A DNA stretch of 64,000 nucleotides, from the NCBI RefSeq assembly GCF_003664035.1, contig NZ_RCCK01000011.1, positions 558,001-622,000 on the forward strand, given 5' to 3'. Positions within the stretch are counted from its first letter, which is position 1. Each line of letters starts with the position of its first letter. The position numbers were made by a program, and so were the translations under genes. The DNA comes from Pedobacter alluvionis (GTDB lineage: Bacteria; Bacteroidota; Bacteroidia; Sphingobacteriales; Sphingobacteriaceae). A model generated the notes under the pieces. It was not told where the DNA came from. It did not search any database and saw nothing but the letters and a program-made list of their open reading frames with translations. Shown piece by piece: positions 9,269-19,800 of the stretch.

Positions 9269-10009
9269 TTAATTAGCCTTTAATTTCGGCAAATCCTGCA
9301 ATTTTCTTTCCTGCGGGCTTAATTTTTTCCATGCTACAAAAGCACGTGAGATGTAAAAAGAATAACGAAAAGGTCTTTCAGCCTTTATAGCTTCTATTGA
9401 AGGTCTATAAATGATCATAAAATTTTTAAGGTCTTCACCTTCCAGTTTGGTAAGATCAGTGATGGCCTTTGGCGTAAAGTTTTCGTCGATTTCATCCTGA
9501 TACATTTCCTTTTCTTCTAAATCGGCTTCTTTACGCTGCTGTCTTTTATATTTACCATAACCCAAATTCAGGTTCAAGCCACCCACCTTATCTTTCATAC
9601 GCTTACGGTTTAGGTTGCCCCCGGTATTAAGCAAGGTGTATTTTTCTGCCAGGGGATCTTTAGCGTCAGTTACCTGGCTATTCATGCGGACCGCAGTAAT
9701 ATCGACATCTTTTAAACTGTTCGATTTTACCGGAAGGTAGATGGTCCTGTTTAGCAGATTGGTTAAATAAAGCGTGTCGGTATGATACCCTACTGCCGAA
9801 AATTCAATCAGATCGCCAATGTTGGCTGCAATGGTGTATTTACCTTCTTTATTGGTACTGGTAGATTTTTTACTGTTCAGGTTTCTGATGGAAACGCCAG
9901 GCAGTGAGAGTGTTTTTTTCGAATAATCGAAAACTGTACCTGTAGTTACCGTTTGTGCAAAAACGCCAATTGGCAAGGCAAGCAATAGAAAAATGATCAG
10001 TTTGTACAT
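9269..10009 (-). CDS. Exported protein with carboxypeptidase-regulatory-like domain
   Basis: I place the start at the ATG at 10009 ([19 protein letters not shown]), because that gives a proper signal peptide. A start 15 codons further up would put basic residues in front of it. The 246-residue product has one CarboxypepD_reg-like beta-sandwich (about residues 20-100: [19 protein letters not shown], then [11 protein letters not shown]). It ends in a charged helical region with [19 protein letters not shown]. This layout is common in Bacteroidota and has no known function. It is followed upstream, 69 bp away, by the ArsC-like gene. Confidence 0.75.
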   Translation of the reverse strand: MYKLIIFLLLALPIGVFAQTVTTGTVFDYSKKTLSLPGVSIRNLNSKKSTSTNKEGKYTIAANIGDLIEFSAVGYHTDTLYLTNLLNRTIYLPVKSNSLKDVDITAVRMNSQVTDAKDPLAEKYTLLNTGGNLNRKRMKDKVGGLNLNLGYGKYKRQQRKEADLEEKEMYQDEIDENFTPKAITDLTKLEGEDLKNFMIIYRPSIEAIKAERPFRYSFYISRAFVAWKKLSPQERKLQDLPKLKAN

Positions 10010-10077
10010 ACTCAAAAGTAACTTAGTTCGACATTTAAAAGCTGCATTTAACAAACTTTAACATTAGAACAAATGAA

Positions 10078-10425
10078 TCAGGTTAGTGTTTTTAAATAAT
10101 TTTCATCGTCAAATCCAATTAATATGGCTTTGTTGTTTTGCTCAATAATCGGGCGTTTTATGGCGCTGGTATTTTCTTTTAAATAAGCGATCGCCAAATC
10201 CTGGTTATCAATTTTGGCTTGTTCCTCTTTAGTCAGTTTCTTCCAGGTTAAGCCTTTACGGTTTAAAACCGTTTCCCAGCCGAAAGTATTACACCATTCG
10301 TTTAACTTTTCGCTGGTAATGCCTTTTTTCTTAAAATCGTGAAATTCAAAATCAATCTGATGTGCTTTTAACCAATCAAGCGACTTTTTAACTGTATTGC
10401 AATTTGGAATTCCGTAAACGGTCAT
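10078..10425 (-). CDS. ArsC/Spx/YffB-family thioredoxin-fold protein
   Basis: The start is set at 10425 (MTVYGIPNCNTVKKSLDWL), giving 115 residues, the usual family length. A frame extending to 10482 would add a non-conserved N-terminus. The single cysteine of GIPNCNTVKK and the later pattern WKKLTKEEQAKI..TSAIKRPII match the YffB/ArsC group. Members act as glutathione- or bacillithiol-linked reductases or as Spx-type regulators. The CxxC of Spx is absent (CNTV). A true arsenate reductase role cannot be claimed without ars genes, and none are nearby. Confidence 0.85.
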   Translation of the reverse strand: MTVYGIPNCNTVKKSLDWLKAHQIDFEFHDFKKKGITSEKLNEWCNTFGWETVLNRKGLTWKKLTKEEQAKIDNQDLAIAYLKENTSAIKRPIIEQNNKAILIGFDDENYLKTLT

Positions 10426-10482
10426 ATTGAATAATGTAAGATAGAAAATGTATAATGGACGATGGAAAAACCAATCCAGCAA

Positions 10483-11144
10483 TCCGTTTCAAAGATAATA
10501 AAATTGTTTATCTGTGGTGTTGGATATTACTATCCGACACAAAGTTGAATTATTGATTTTCGCGAACGAGGCTGTCTCATAAATTGTATTTCCCATCGAA
10601 TTTGTCACGTTGAGCCTTTCGAAACGCCTTTAATACATTTACTAGAGGTCCTTCGACAAGCTACCATTGACGTTATTTTTAAATTATTATTAATCAGCAT
10701 TTTAACTGCTTTCGCATTTCCATCCAGCTAGGCCATAGCACTGTATCCCCGTTCTACTTAAATCCGGCCTAACAAATTTTTCGGGCTGCACTGTTCTTGC
10801 TGCAGAACTGCCTTCAAAAGAAAAATTTTCAGCCGGCATTTTTTGTTTCTTTTTGATGCCAAAAAGAAAGAGCCCTTCGGCGGCGGTGAGCCGAGGCAAG
10901 ACTGCGCCGTAGGACAAGAGAAAACAATTTTACGTCATTCATATTGATTTTAAACAATTAATTAACCCTCAGGATGATAATTTTACACTTATGATATAGC
11001 TTCAATTATTGGCTTGTCAAACCGACCTTAAAATCCTGCAATTCTATAAATTCTGATCATTCGTCACATTTTTTGCCCCATCCATCACATTTTAAATATT
11101 GTGAGCAGTTCTCTTTGTAAAATTGTACCATTAATTAAAACAAA
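10483..11144. other. Gene-free region around repeat copy A
   Basis: Apart from the dispersed element (10668-10937) it contains short degenerate repeat words of the 'cttcgacaagct' type and the leader of the LytS-like gene. No gene is seen. Confidence 0.5.
10668..10937 (-). repeat. Dispersed 258-270 bp element, copy A
   Basis: On the minus strand the element begins TGACGTA and ends ACGTCA. It holds a core also found at 27039-27296 and 60798-61066. The stretch CTCTTTCTTTTTGGCATC and its continuation, the block CCCGAAAAATTTGTTAGGCC, and the flanking words AATCAATATG (outside the left end) and ATGGTAG (outside the right end) are shared. Copies A and C also share the preceding CATCCTGAGGGTTAATTAAT. 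An open frame of 71 codons inside is judged fortuitous. Confidence 0.85.
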
Positions 11145-12683
11145 ATGGAAATTCTTTCAGGTAATTCATCTGCAATCAAATCTAAAAACATCAACCAGCT
11201 TGAGTTTTGGATTTCTACTACATTATACATCCTTGCATTGATCAGCATCTGCACGCAGACCACTTATGGTTCTGGCGGATCTTACCGTTTTTCTGAAAAT
11301 TCGGTTGAGTATAGCATCATGGCGAATTTCTTTCTTCCCGAAATATTCAAGATCAGTATCATTTACTTCAGTTTTTTGCTTTTCAATTTTGTTTCTATGC
11401 CTCAATTGGCAAAGGGCCGTAACGTAACCATGAACCTGATCATGACCATTGCGGTTACTGGGTTTTCTATTATTGGATGGATGATTGCCAACACCTATTC
11501 CGAAGCTTACCGCCTTGTGGAATATGATGATATAGACCGCGGTTACGACATGTTTTTTGGAGAAGCTTTTACCTATATATTTTTTATTTACTTGCTTTTT
11601 AACGCTTATGCCTATTTTAATGAGCGTGGCATGGAGCTTTTTAATAAAATTCTTTTTTTAAAGAGTTACAACCAGAATATTGTTTCAGAGATATTTGTGA
11701 GTACAAAAATCTGGCTGATTACGCTCATGATTTTCACCGCGGTACTTTCTGTTAAGATAGATTATGAGTTATTGGTGATCTGGATTATTGTGCCACCTGT
11801 AAATATTTTTATTGCCTTTTGTGCCATTTATTACATCATTCCAAACCTAAGAAAGGATTTTAAAGGCTTTGGCCGGTATTTTTGGGGCAATGTAGGTTTA
11901 ACCATTATTGTTTCACTTTTGCTCTTAATCATTCTTATTCCTTTTATGCGCAATGGCGAAGTTGTGCCAATTACCTTAATTTTAAATGCAATCTGTTTAA
12001 TCTGCATGACCACACCATCTGCCTGGTATGTTTACAAACATAAATTTGAAAAACTGAGCGAAATCCAGATGCTGAAAACAGAGCTGGGCAAATCGGATGC
12101 AAACCTGAATTTCTTAAAATCGCAGATTAACCCACACTTCTTGTTTAATGCTTTAAACACCCTTTTTGGAACCGCTTTACAGGAAAATGCAGAAAGAACG
12201 GGCGAGGGTATTCAAAAACTGGGTGATATGATGCGTTTTATGCTCCACGAAAATACGCAGGATAAAATTTCGCTAACCCGGGAAGTAGAATACCTGAACA
12301 ATTACATTGATTTACAAAAGCTCCGTACCTCGCGTTCTGCGGATATCAGGATTGATACCCATATTGAAGAACAATTAAACAATTTGCAGATTACGCCAAT
12401 GTTGTTGATACCCTTTATCGAAAATGCATTTAAACATGGGATCAGTTTGCAACAGCCATCGTATATCAAAATTACATTGCAGACAAAAGAAAAGACTTTA
12501 TATTTCGATGTAAGCAACAGCATTTACATCAAGGCCGATAATGATCCTGAAAAATTAAAAAGTGGCATTGGGCTCGAAAATGTTAAACAACGCTTATCAT
12601 TACTTTATTATGGAAAACACGAATTAATTATCCGTGAAAGTGCAAACGAGTTTTTTGTTCATTTGACTTTGACGTTGGATTAG
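11145..12683 (+). CDS. LytS-type membrane sensor histidine kinase (HisKA_7TM-like/His_kinase)
   Basis: A 512-residue protein. About eight transmembrane helices fill residues 20-310. The His_kinase domain (Pfam PF06580 type) follows, with phosphoacceptor region LKSQINPHFLFNALNTLFG near 325-343 and HATPase glycine box SGIGLENVKQRL near 470. This class phosphorylates LytTR-type regulators; the matching regulator follows 213 bp downstream. The signal sensed is unknown: there is no periplasmic domain, so a membrane or small ligand is likely. In Bacteroidota such pairs often control transport or surface genes. Confidence 0.92.
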   Translation: MEILSGNSSAIKSKNINQLEFWISTTLYILALISICTQTTYGSGGSYRFSENSVEYSIMANFFLPEIFKISIIYFSFLLFNFVSMPQLAKGRNVTMNLIMTIAVTGFSIIGWMIANTYSEAYRLVEYDDIDRGYDMFFGEAFTYIFFIYLLFNAYAYFNERGMELFNKILFLKSYNQNIVSEIFVSTKIWLITLMIFTAVLSVKIDYELLVIWIIVPPVNIFIAFCAIYYIIPNLRKDFKGFGRYFWGNVGLTIIVSLLLLIILIPFMRNGEVVPITLILNAICLICMTTPSAWYVYKHKFEKLSEIQMLKTELGKSDANLNFLKSQINPHFLFNALNTLFGTALQENAERTGEGIQKLGDMMRFMLHENTQDKISLTREVEYLNNYIDLQKLRTSRSADIRIDTHIEEQLNNLQITPMLLIPFIENAFKHGISLQQPSYIKITLQTKEKTLYFDVSNSIYIKADNDPEKLKSGIGLENVKQRLSLLYYGKHELIIRESANEFFVHLTLTLD

Positions 12684-12744
12684 TGATATGTATCTTTCAG
12701 AAATCAAATAAACGAGTAAATAATTTAAATTTATAAATTTGGCC

Positions 12745-12829
12745 GATTCGTCATTTCGACTGGAGCGCAGCGTAATGGAGAAATCTTTGACCCATGTTTA
12801 AAAGATTTCTCCGCTACTGTCGAAACGAT
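12745..12829. repeat. Long imperfect hairpin between kinase and regulator genes
   Basis: Nested inverted repeat: TCATTTCGAC pairs with GTCGAAACGA, and inside it GGAGAAATCTTT with AAAGATTTCTCC. It has the same architecture as the hairpins at 25058-25134 and 60621-60720. It is transcribed if the pair is an operon, and could lower regulator expression or stabilise the message. Confidence 0.65.
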
Positions 12830-12896
12830 CGCCTTTGAACTACTAGAGATGCTTCTTTCGTCAGCATGACAGAAAAAACAAATAGACCAACCAAAA

Positions 12897-13571
12897 ATGA
12901 TTGCCATTGCTATAGATGATGAACCAATTGCATTAGACATTATAAAATCGCATGCCTCAAAAGTTCCATTTATCACCTTGCAGGAAACCTTTACTGATGC
13001 TTTTGCAGCCATCACTTATCTTCAGCATAATAAGGTTGACCTGATTTTTCTCGACATTAAAATGCCCGATATCAGTGGCATTGATTTTTTAAAGAGTTTA
13101 AGCAAGCCCCCGATGGTGATTTTTACAACAGCTTATACCGAACATGCGGTGCAAAGTTTTGAACTTGACGCTGTTGATTATTTGTTAAAACCTTTTTCAC
13201 TTTCGCGTTTTTTGAAGGCCTGCAATAAGGCACACGAACTATTTAACCTGCGTAACCAGAAACAGGAAGCTAAAACGGAATACATTTTTGTAAAAGATGG
13301 TTATGAACAAATTAAGGTTAATTTAGACGAAATCTGTTATGTGGAAGCCTCGGGAAATTACACGCAGATCCAGCTTAAGGATAAATTACTGAGCTCACGC
13401 ATTACCATAAATGACCTTGCTGAGCTGTTGCCAAAAACAGATTTTATCCGCTGTCACCGGGCTTTTATTGTGGCTAAAAACAAAGTATCCAAATTTGACC
13501 GCAGCCAAATTTGGATAGGAGATAAAATTATACCCATTGGGGCTACCTATGGTGGAATACAACTTACTTAA
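12897..13571 (+). CDS. LytTR-family response regulator
   Basis: A 224-residue regulator. The receiver domain spans residues 1-118, with the acidic pair DD (7-8), phosphoacceptor Asp53 in FLDIKMPD, and Lys in YLLKPFS near 98. The LytTR DNA-binding domain covers about 125-224 (EICYVEASGNYTQIQLKD, then FIRCHRAFIVAKNKV). LytTR domains bind direct repeats and usually act on neighbouring promoters. It is the partner of the membrane kinase upstream. The gene start follows the long hairpin by 67 bp, so expression may be separate from or reduced relative to the kinase. Confidence 0.94.
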   Translation: MIAIAIDDEPIALDIIKSHASKVPFITLQETFTDAFAAITYLQHNKVDLIFLDIKMPDISGIDFLKSLSKPPMVIFTTAYTEHAVQSFELDAVDYLLKPFSLSRFLKACNKAHELFNLRNQKQEAKTEYIFVKDGYEQIKVNLDEICYVEASGNYTQIQLKDKLLSSRITINDLAELLPKTDFIRCHRAFIVAKNKVSKFDRSQIWIGDKIIPIGATYGGIQLT

Positions 13572-13645
13572 TGCGATTTAGACCTTAAAGTCTTTGGACA
13601 CCTGTAAGGTCTGGAACAGCGATATGAAACTCAGAACCATTGTTA

Positions 13646-13756
13646 AATAAACCTGATAGTAGCGTAAAACCCGAAGGTGAGGCACGAACCGAGGCTTTGA
13701 AGCGGATAGCAGGACTTTAATAACCCAAGTACTCCAAACCCTGCTTTCCAAAAAAG
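13646..13756 (+). repeat. Hairpin-cassette repeat copy
   Basis: Begins TAAACCTGATAGTAGCG and ends CCCTGCTTTCCAAAAAA. The middle differs from other copies: AAACCCGAAGGTGAGGCAC and following bases, then AGCGGATAGCAGGACT. It lies between the convergent regulator and alpha-2-macroglobulin genes. Confidence 0.6.
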
Positions 13757-13811
13757 ATAACCCCCTAAGTCACCTGAGTGCATCTAAGTAATCTGTAGGT
13801 TTGTAACCCAT

Positions 13812-16800
13812 TTATTTTACATTTACCCTGATTCCTGCAGTGTGAGTGGTAAACTCTGGCGCATACATACTTTGCAAACTGGTAATCCCATTCGAAAAAT
13901 TGCCGGCATGAGTAACCCTTAAAGGATATTCGAATACATAAGTTCCTTTTGGCATGTAACTGATAAAGAAATTGGTTGAAGCATCTTTAGTGCTTTCATA
14001 ATAACCCAAACCATCCTGATATTTATACTGGGAGATCACATTTACGGGCTCGAAACCTGATGAACGCATATCTTTCAAATGAATGTATTCCATATCTCTA
14101 TCGCAATAAATTTCTATGCGTACTTTCAGCAAATCACCTGGTGCCAAAACATTGCTGGTAGTAAGCGGCGTTAACAAATCGCCTTTATCGCTGGCTTTCT
14201 GGATGAATAATTGTTTTTTGATTTGGACCCCGGTATTGGCCGATGTGATTTTATCCAATTTCTCAAAATATTGCCAGTATAAGGCACCCCAGGCTATGGT
14301 TTGATTATTATTTTTAACCTCTACCCTACCCATTTCAGGCTTAACATCCACACCTGCAATGCTTACTTTCTGATAACCGGTTCCGGCCTCCTTTGTAGCA
14401 TTGGGTTGCTGCAGTTCTGCTAATTTCTGACTGCCAATGGTGATTTCTGGTTCATTACTTTCGCTTAATAAATCGGTACCTTTCATTAATAATGCATAAC
14501 AGGCAGCTGTAGTAGCTTTTGTGGTTTGCCAATCGTTGGTTTGTTTATTTTTGAGCAACCAGATTTTCATTTCCTCTACCGCTTTGGTATCGTTGGACAC
14601 TTCATCAAAAGCCTCAATTAATAAAGCCTGCGTTTCAACCGGACTTTGGTACCACCACCAACCTGCTTTGTTGTTAGCCCAGTACATTCCCAGTTCGTCG
14701 TTTTGTTGTGCGGTTTGACTTAACAGCGTAATGATTTTTTTCGCTTCTACATTATTGCCGTTTCTATTTAAAACCAATGCTGTTTGTGCCAGTTGATAAG
14801 TATCAAAGGTTTTCCAGTTGGCAACCAATTTTTTGAGGTAAAAATCTTTAGCTTTTGTAAAATCGGCAGTAGTATTTTTTTGATTGGTATAACTTCTGGC
14901 AAAAAGATAGTGTAACGGCAAGTAGCCAGAGCGTTTCCCCTTCACTTCATCCTTATAGTCCTTAACGAATTCCGCATCTAAATAAATAATGGCTTTATTG
15001 AGCATAGCATTAAATTTCGGATAAGCCTTTTCATCAACCATTTTCAGCTTTTTTAACTGGCCCATGCCTAAAACAATGTGCTGGGTAATGTAACGATCTT
15101 CCCGCATGCCACTAAACCATGGGAAAGCACCATTATTAAACTGCATTTTTTCTAACTTCTCAAAATTGGCTTTTAACTCATAGGTCATTCTGTTTAAGTC
15201 GAAAAGTGTAGCCAAACGTTTCTTACGTTCGCTTTCATTATCTGCATTGCGTACCCAGGGAGTTTCTTCTAACAAAATCGATTTCAATTCCTGGTTTTTC
15301 TCCAGGTTAGATAACAATGCTTCGCCGTTATTGGTGTTTTTCCATTGTTCAAAAACCGTTTTAATTTTTGGCGACGAATTAATAATTCCCGTTGCAAAAC
15401 TATTGGCATAAAAGCGGCTAAAAGTTTGTTCAGCACACTCGTACGGATATTCCATCAAGTAAGGTAAGGCCTGCACCGCATACCAAACCGGATTTGAGGT
15501 AAACTCAAAGGTTAAACTTTGATTGCGTAAGGTTTTTGAGGTGCCTGATTTCTCCAGCTTCTCAAAGTCGAAAGTTTTGGTGGTGTTGCCGCGCACATTT
15601 ATGGGCATACTTTCGGTAACCAACATGGCATTTGCTAAGACCGGAATGGTATTTTCTTCACCATCACTAAAATTGCCACTTTGCGCTAAAACTTTATAGG
15701 TAACAGCACTAATGCCTGATGGAATAATTAATATCCATTTTAAAAAGGTATTGCCCTCATTATCCACTTCAAAAGTTTTTTCCGATTTATCACTTGAACC
15801 AAAAATCTGAATCGGTTTTCCTGTTAAGGCATCGGTAAGTGCTAAACTGGCATTGCCAGACAGTTTTTTACCAGCAAGGTTATTCAGCTTGGCACTTAAT
15901 AAAATCGTATCTCCTTCCCTGAAAAAGCGTGGGGCATTTATGGCAATGGCCAATTGTTTCTGGGTAACCAATTCATTAGTGATAGATGCCGTTTTTAAAT
16001 CTTTGGTGTGTGCAAAACCCATCATTTTATAGCGTGTTAAACTTTGGGGGATGGTAAACTCGATCTTGATTTCGCCCTTTGCATCAGTTAACAACCGCGG
16101 ATAAAAAAATGCAAGTTCGTTAAAGTTGGTGCGTGGGGTTACGTTTGTGTTTTTAACTGGCTCAATTTCCTGACGTAGCGTTGCTGACTTATCTTCAGCT
16201 GCCATTGGAAAGATCATCCCATCGGCAGATCTGCTACCATAAATTGCATTGGCCGCAACTGGGGCACTTTGTAAAGTGGCAACACCCCTAATCTGAACAA
16301 CCGAACCAGTCATATTTTGCTTTTTTTGTGTAGCATATCCAGTAACCACCACTTCATTTAAAGCATTCCCATCTTCTTTCAGCGTTACATCAACCCGTTT
16401 TTTACTGCCTATTTTTATAGAATAGCGCTTAAAGCCGATAAAAGAAAAATTAAGTGTCTCCCCTGCTTTGGCATTAATGGTGTAAATGCCAAAAACATTG
16501 GTGGTAGTTACCATTTTACCTACGCTAACCTGTACGCCCGGCAGTATTTCGCCCTGACTATCGAACACCACCCCATAAATTAGTTTACCATTTTCTAACT
16601 CCGCCAGTTTTTTTAACCCTTCCTTAGATAAGTCTTTTTGTTTAGCCCTTTGTAAATTGCTAATGTAGTTCCGGTAACCAGAGTTGTATCCGCCATAATA
16701 GTTATAACCAAACAGATTAAGGTTTTCATAGCCCCGGTTAATTACGCTATAATCTCTGTCCTGTCTTAAAAACCATAGGTAACCTGGGTTAGCAACATTG

Positions 16801-19800
16801 TTTGCATTGAAATTCCAGTTATAAGAACCATAATTAAAACTGGTTTGCAAATTGGTATTCCAGTTCATCTGCCTAAGGTCATCCAAACTGGCATCATAAA
16901 GTGTGGCTACCATTTCGGCCATTTGTTTTTCTGCCTTGTTATTACTGATCTGCAGTTTCCAGCTTTCCTTTTCACCGGGCTGTAATTTATTACGAAAGGT
17001 TAAAAAGCGGATGTTCAGTTCTTTCTGCGGATCAACAATTTTAACCTGTTGCATGGAGTTGTAAACAGTACCTTGATGCACCATGGTAAACTGTACTGCA
17101 AAACCATCCTCGTAATTGGCTTTTGGTTGTATTTTAACAATGGTTTGTTTTGGTGATAAATTGATCCACACTTTTTCGGCTATGCTATCGCGATAATAAA
17201 CTTCGTAATAAGCCTTGCTGTTCTCTGCCAAACCTGCCAAACGGAATACAGCGCTTTCGTTTGGTTTAACCACCGTAACTTCTGGTGTAATCCATTCGAT
17301 GTTTGATTGTATTACCGCAGGTACTGCATGATAAATCACCAGGTATTTATCTACAGTAACCGTATCATTTTGCCCATTTACAGCCGTTAAGCTGATTTTA
17401 TAATAACCTGGCTTCAGGTCTTTCTGACTAAAACTTAAGTTTCCACGTCCATTTTTGGCACTAAGGTTTTGTTTAAATTCTACTGATTTTACAGGCCATT
17501 TGGCTACTTCGAGTTCATTGTTATAATCATCATGGGGAAAGTTCTTAATAAAATCTTCCTTGCTCATGGCATAATTTTCGGGATAAAAAGGACTTTTGTT
17601 CATCAGCCTTGATGGTGCCTCCAATAAACTCCACTCTGCTTTAACATCAGCCTTAATGGCTTCATTGTTTAAATTGGTAACCGAAAAAGAGATACTATCT
17701 GTTTTATTGCTCAAGTACACAACTTGCTCTGCATTGATATTAAGTGTTATATCTTTCTTTCCAACATTTATAGTAGTCGTCTTCGAACGGGTTTCGCCAT
17801 TTAAATCAGTGATATCAGCCACAATTTCGTAGCTATAATTTGCTCTGGTATCCGTAACGTTTGCAAAAAAAGTAATCTCGAATTTACCTCCTGCTTTGGT
17901 GCTTGTTTTGCCGATGGCTACCTGTTTTCTTTCAGCATACATCCTTGAGCCATAAATAACACTCCGTTGTTCGTAGCTGAGCCTGTAATCATCCATCACT
18001 CTCCGGAAAACTTTATAGTTTACCTTCGCGTTGCTCACCGAATAGCCTGAAAAAGAACTGGCTTTACCCTCTACTTTAATGCTATCATTCAGCTTATAGT
18101 GTTTGTTGGGTTTATCAAAAACCACTTCGAAAGTAGGCCGTTTATATTCTTCAACTTGTACAGCAATGCGGCCATATTCGGTTTCAATTTCCATCTGACC
18201 GTTCAATATGCCCATCGGGATGGTAAACGAACCTTGAAATGTGCCGTAATCGTTACTCATCAATTTCGTTTTGGTAATCTCTTTTCCATTGGCATCATTA
18301 AAGGAAATATCAACGGCCCTATTTACGGCAATTTTATTCTTTCCATTCAGGATGTTCAAACACAATCCTTTATAATAAATGGTTTGTCCCGGGCGGTAGA
18401 TCGGTCTGTCGGTAAATAGAATTACACGTTCTTCATCTTCGTCATCCCGGTAGCTATTATAATTGTTAATGTTGATCTGCAATTCATCATTACCAAGCTT
18501 TAATAATGCGGCACTCATTCCAGACTGGGTTTCGGCGGTACTGGCGTAACCATTCCCATCTGTAGTTAACAATTCACCATCAATATATTTACGCGTATTG
18601 TAATCATATCTCCGTTGCCTGATCGTTACGTTTTTTAAAGGCGCACCATTATTCGACTGACTAACAAAATATTCATGATTATCAATATTGCGCCTGTTAA
18701 TAACCGCCATTGCCGTAACCTTAAAATTGATGTTGCTATAAACAGTATCGTTCTGTTTGCGGTTAATGGTCTGGACAATTAAAGTATAACTACCAAAAGG
18801 CAATGCCTCAATTTTATCAACTAAACTGTGGGTTTGATAATCGTTGGTTTTAGGAACAGCTATTGCCCACTGCTTAACTATTTTATTCTTCCTTAAAAAA
18901 GCTAAAAAATCGGCCTTATTGTTAAACTGTTCATAGTCATTTTTAAATTCGGGTGAATGGTACAACTTCAGCTGTATCGTATCTGTATTTTTGTAGGATA
19001 AATATAATTGGCTGGGCTGATCAGGCTGTACAAATTCTTTTACTTTAACCGATAAACTGCTGCTTTTAATCTCTTCAATTAAATTCCTGGCATTCTGTGC
19101 CCCAATGCTTTTTGGAAAGGCATTTATCGCTTTTTCGGCCAAAGCAATTGCCGTAATCAGGTTTTGTTTATTGGTATCAACAGGTAATTGTGCGTTTTTA
19201 TGTATGGTGGCCTGCTCATATAAAATATCAGCAAAAACTTCGCTTTGGGTACTTTGTTCAGCCAACTGACTTAAAGCGTTGTAGTACAATTCTTGTTTGT
19301 CGCCGGTAAAATGCTGTTGTACAAACTTTAACCTTTTTAAATCTACATCTGCCAGTGCTGAAGAATTACTGCTGTTCTGGTGAAATCGGATCAGGTTTTT
19401 AAATAACTGCAAAGCCTGCACTTTAAAAGAAGAACTATCGGCCGGTATTTTAATATTTAAAAATAGTTGTCTGTTACCAAACCAGTCAACATTACTCATG
19501 TCGATTAATTCATCATCATATTGTGTAAGGTTGAGTTGTGTATTGCTAAAAACATCGATGGCACGGTGGGCCAGCAGATCGTATAAGGTAGGCCTAAAGC
19601 TTCTGTATTTTTTATCACCTGCCAAAACCGCATCCAAAGTATCTACTTTCGTCTGTTGTAAAATCTTACTGTCTTTTAATGAGAGCAGGTAATATTTTAC
19701 CGTTTCATCATTCAGTTTTTTAATGTTCCAGGTTTTAATATCATCTCCTATATCGCCCTGTACCTGCGTACGCTGGTTAATCTGCCAACGATTCTGTTGC

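Noticed and set aside
10702..10917. 71-codon frame, similar to a frame at 27001-27273
   Set aside because: Both lie in the dispersed element. The third copy has an in-frame stop, and identity is highest at nucleotide level irrespective of codon position.
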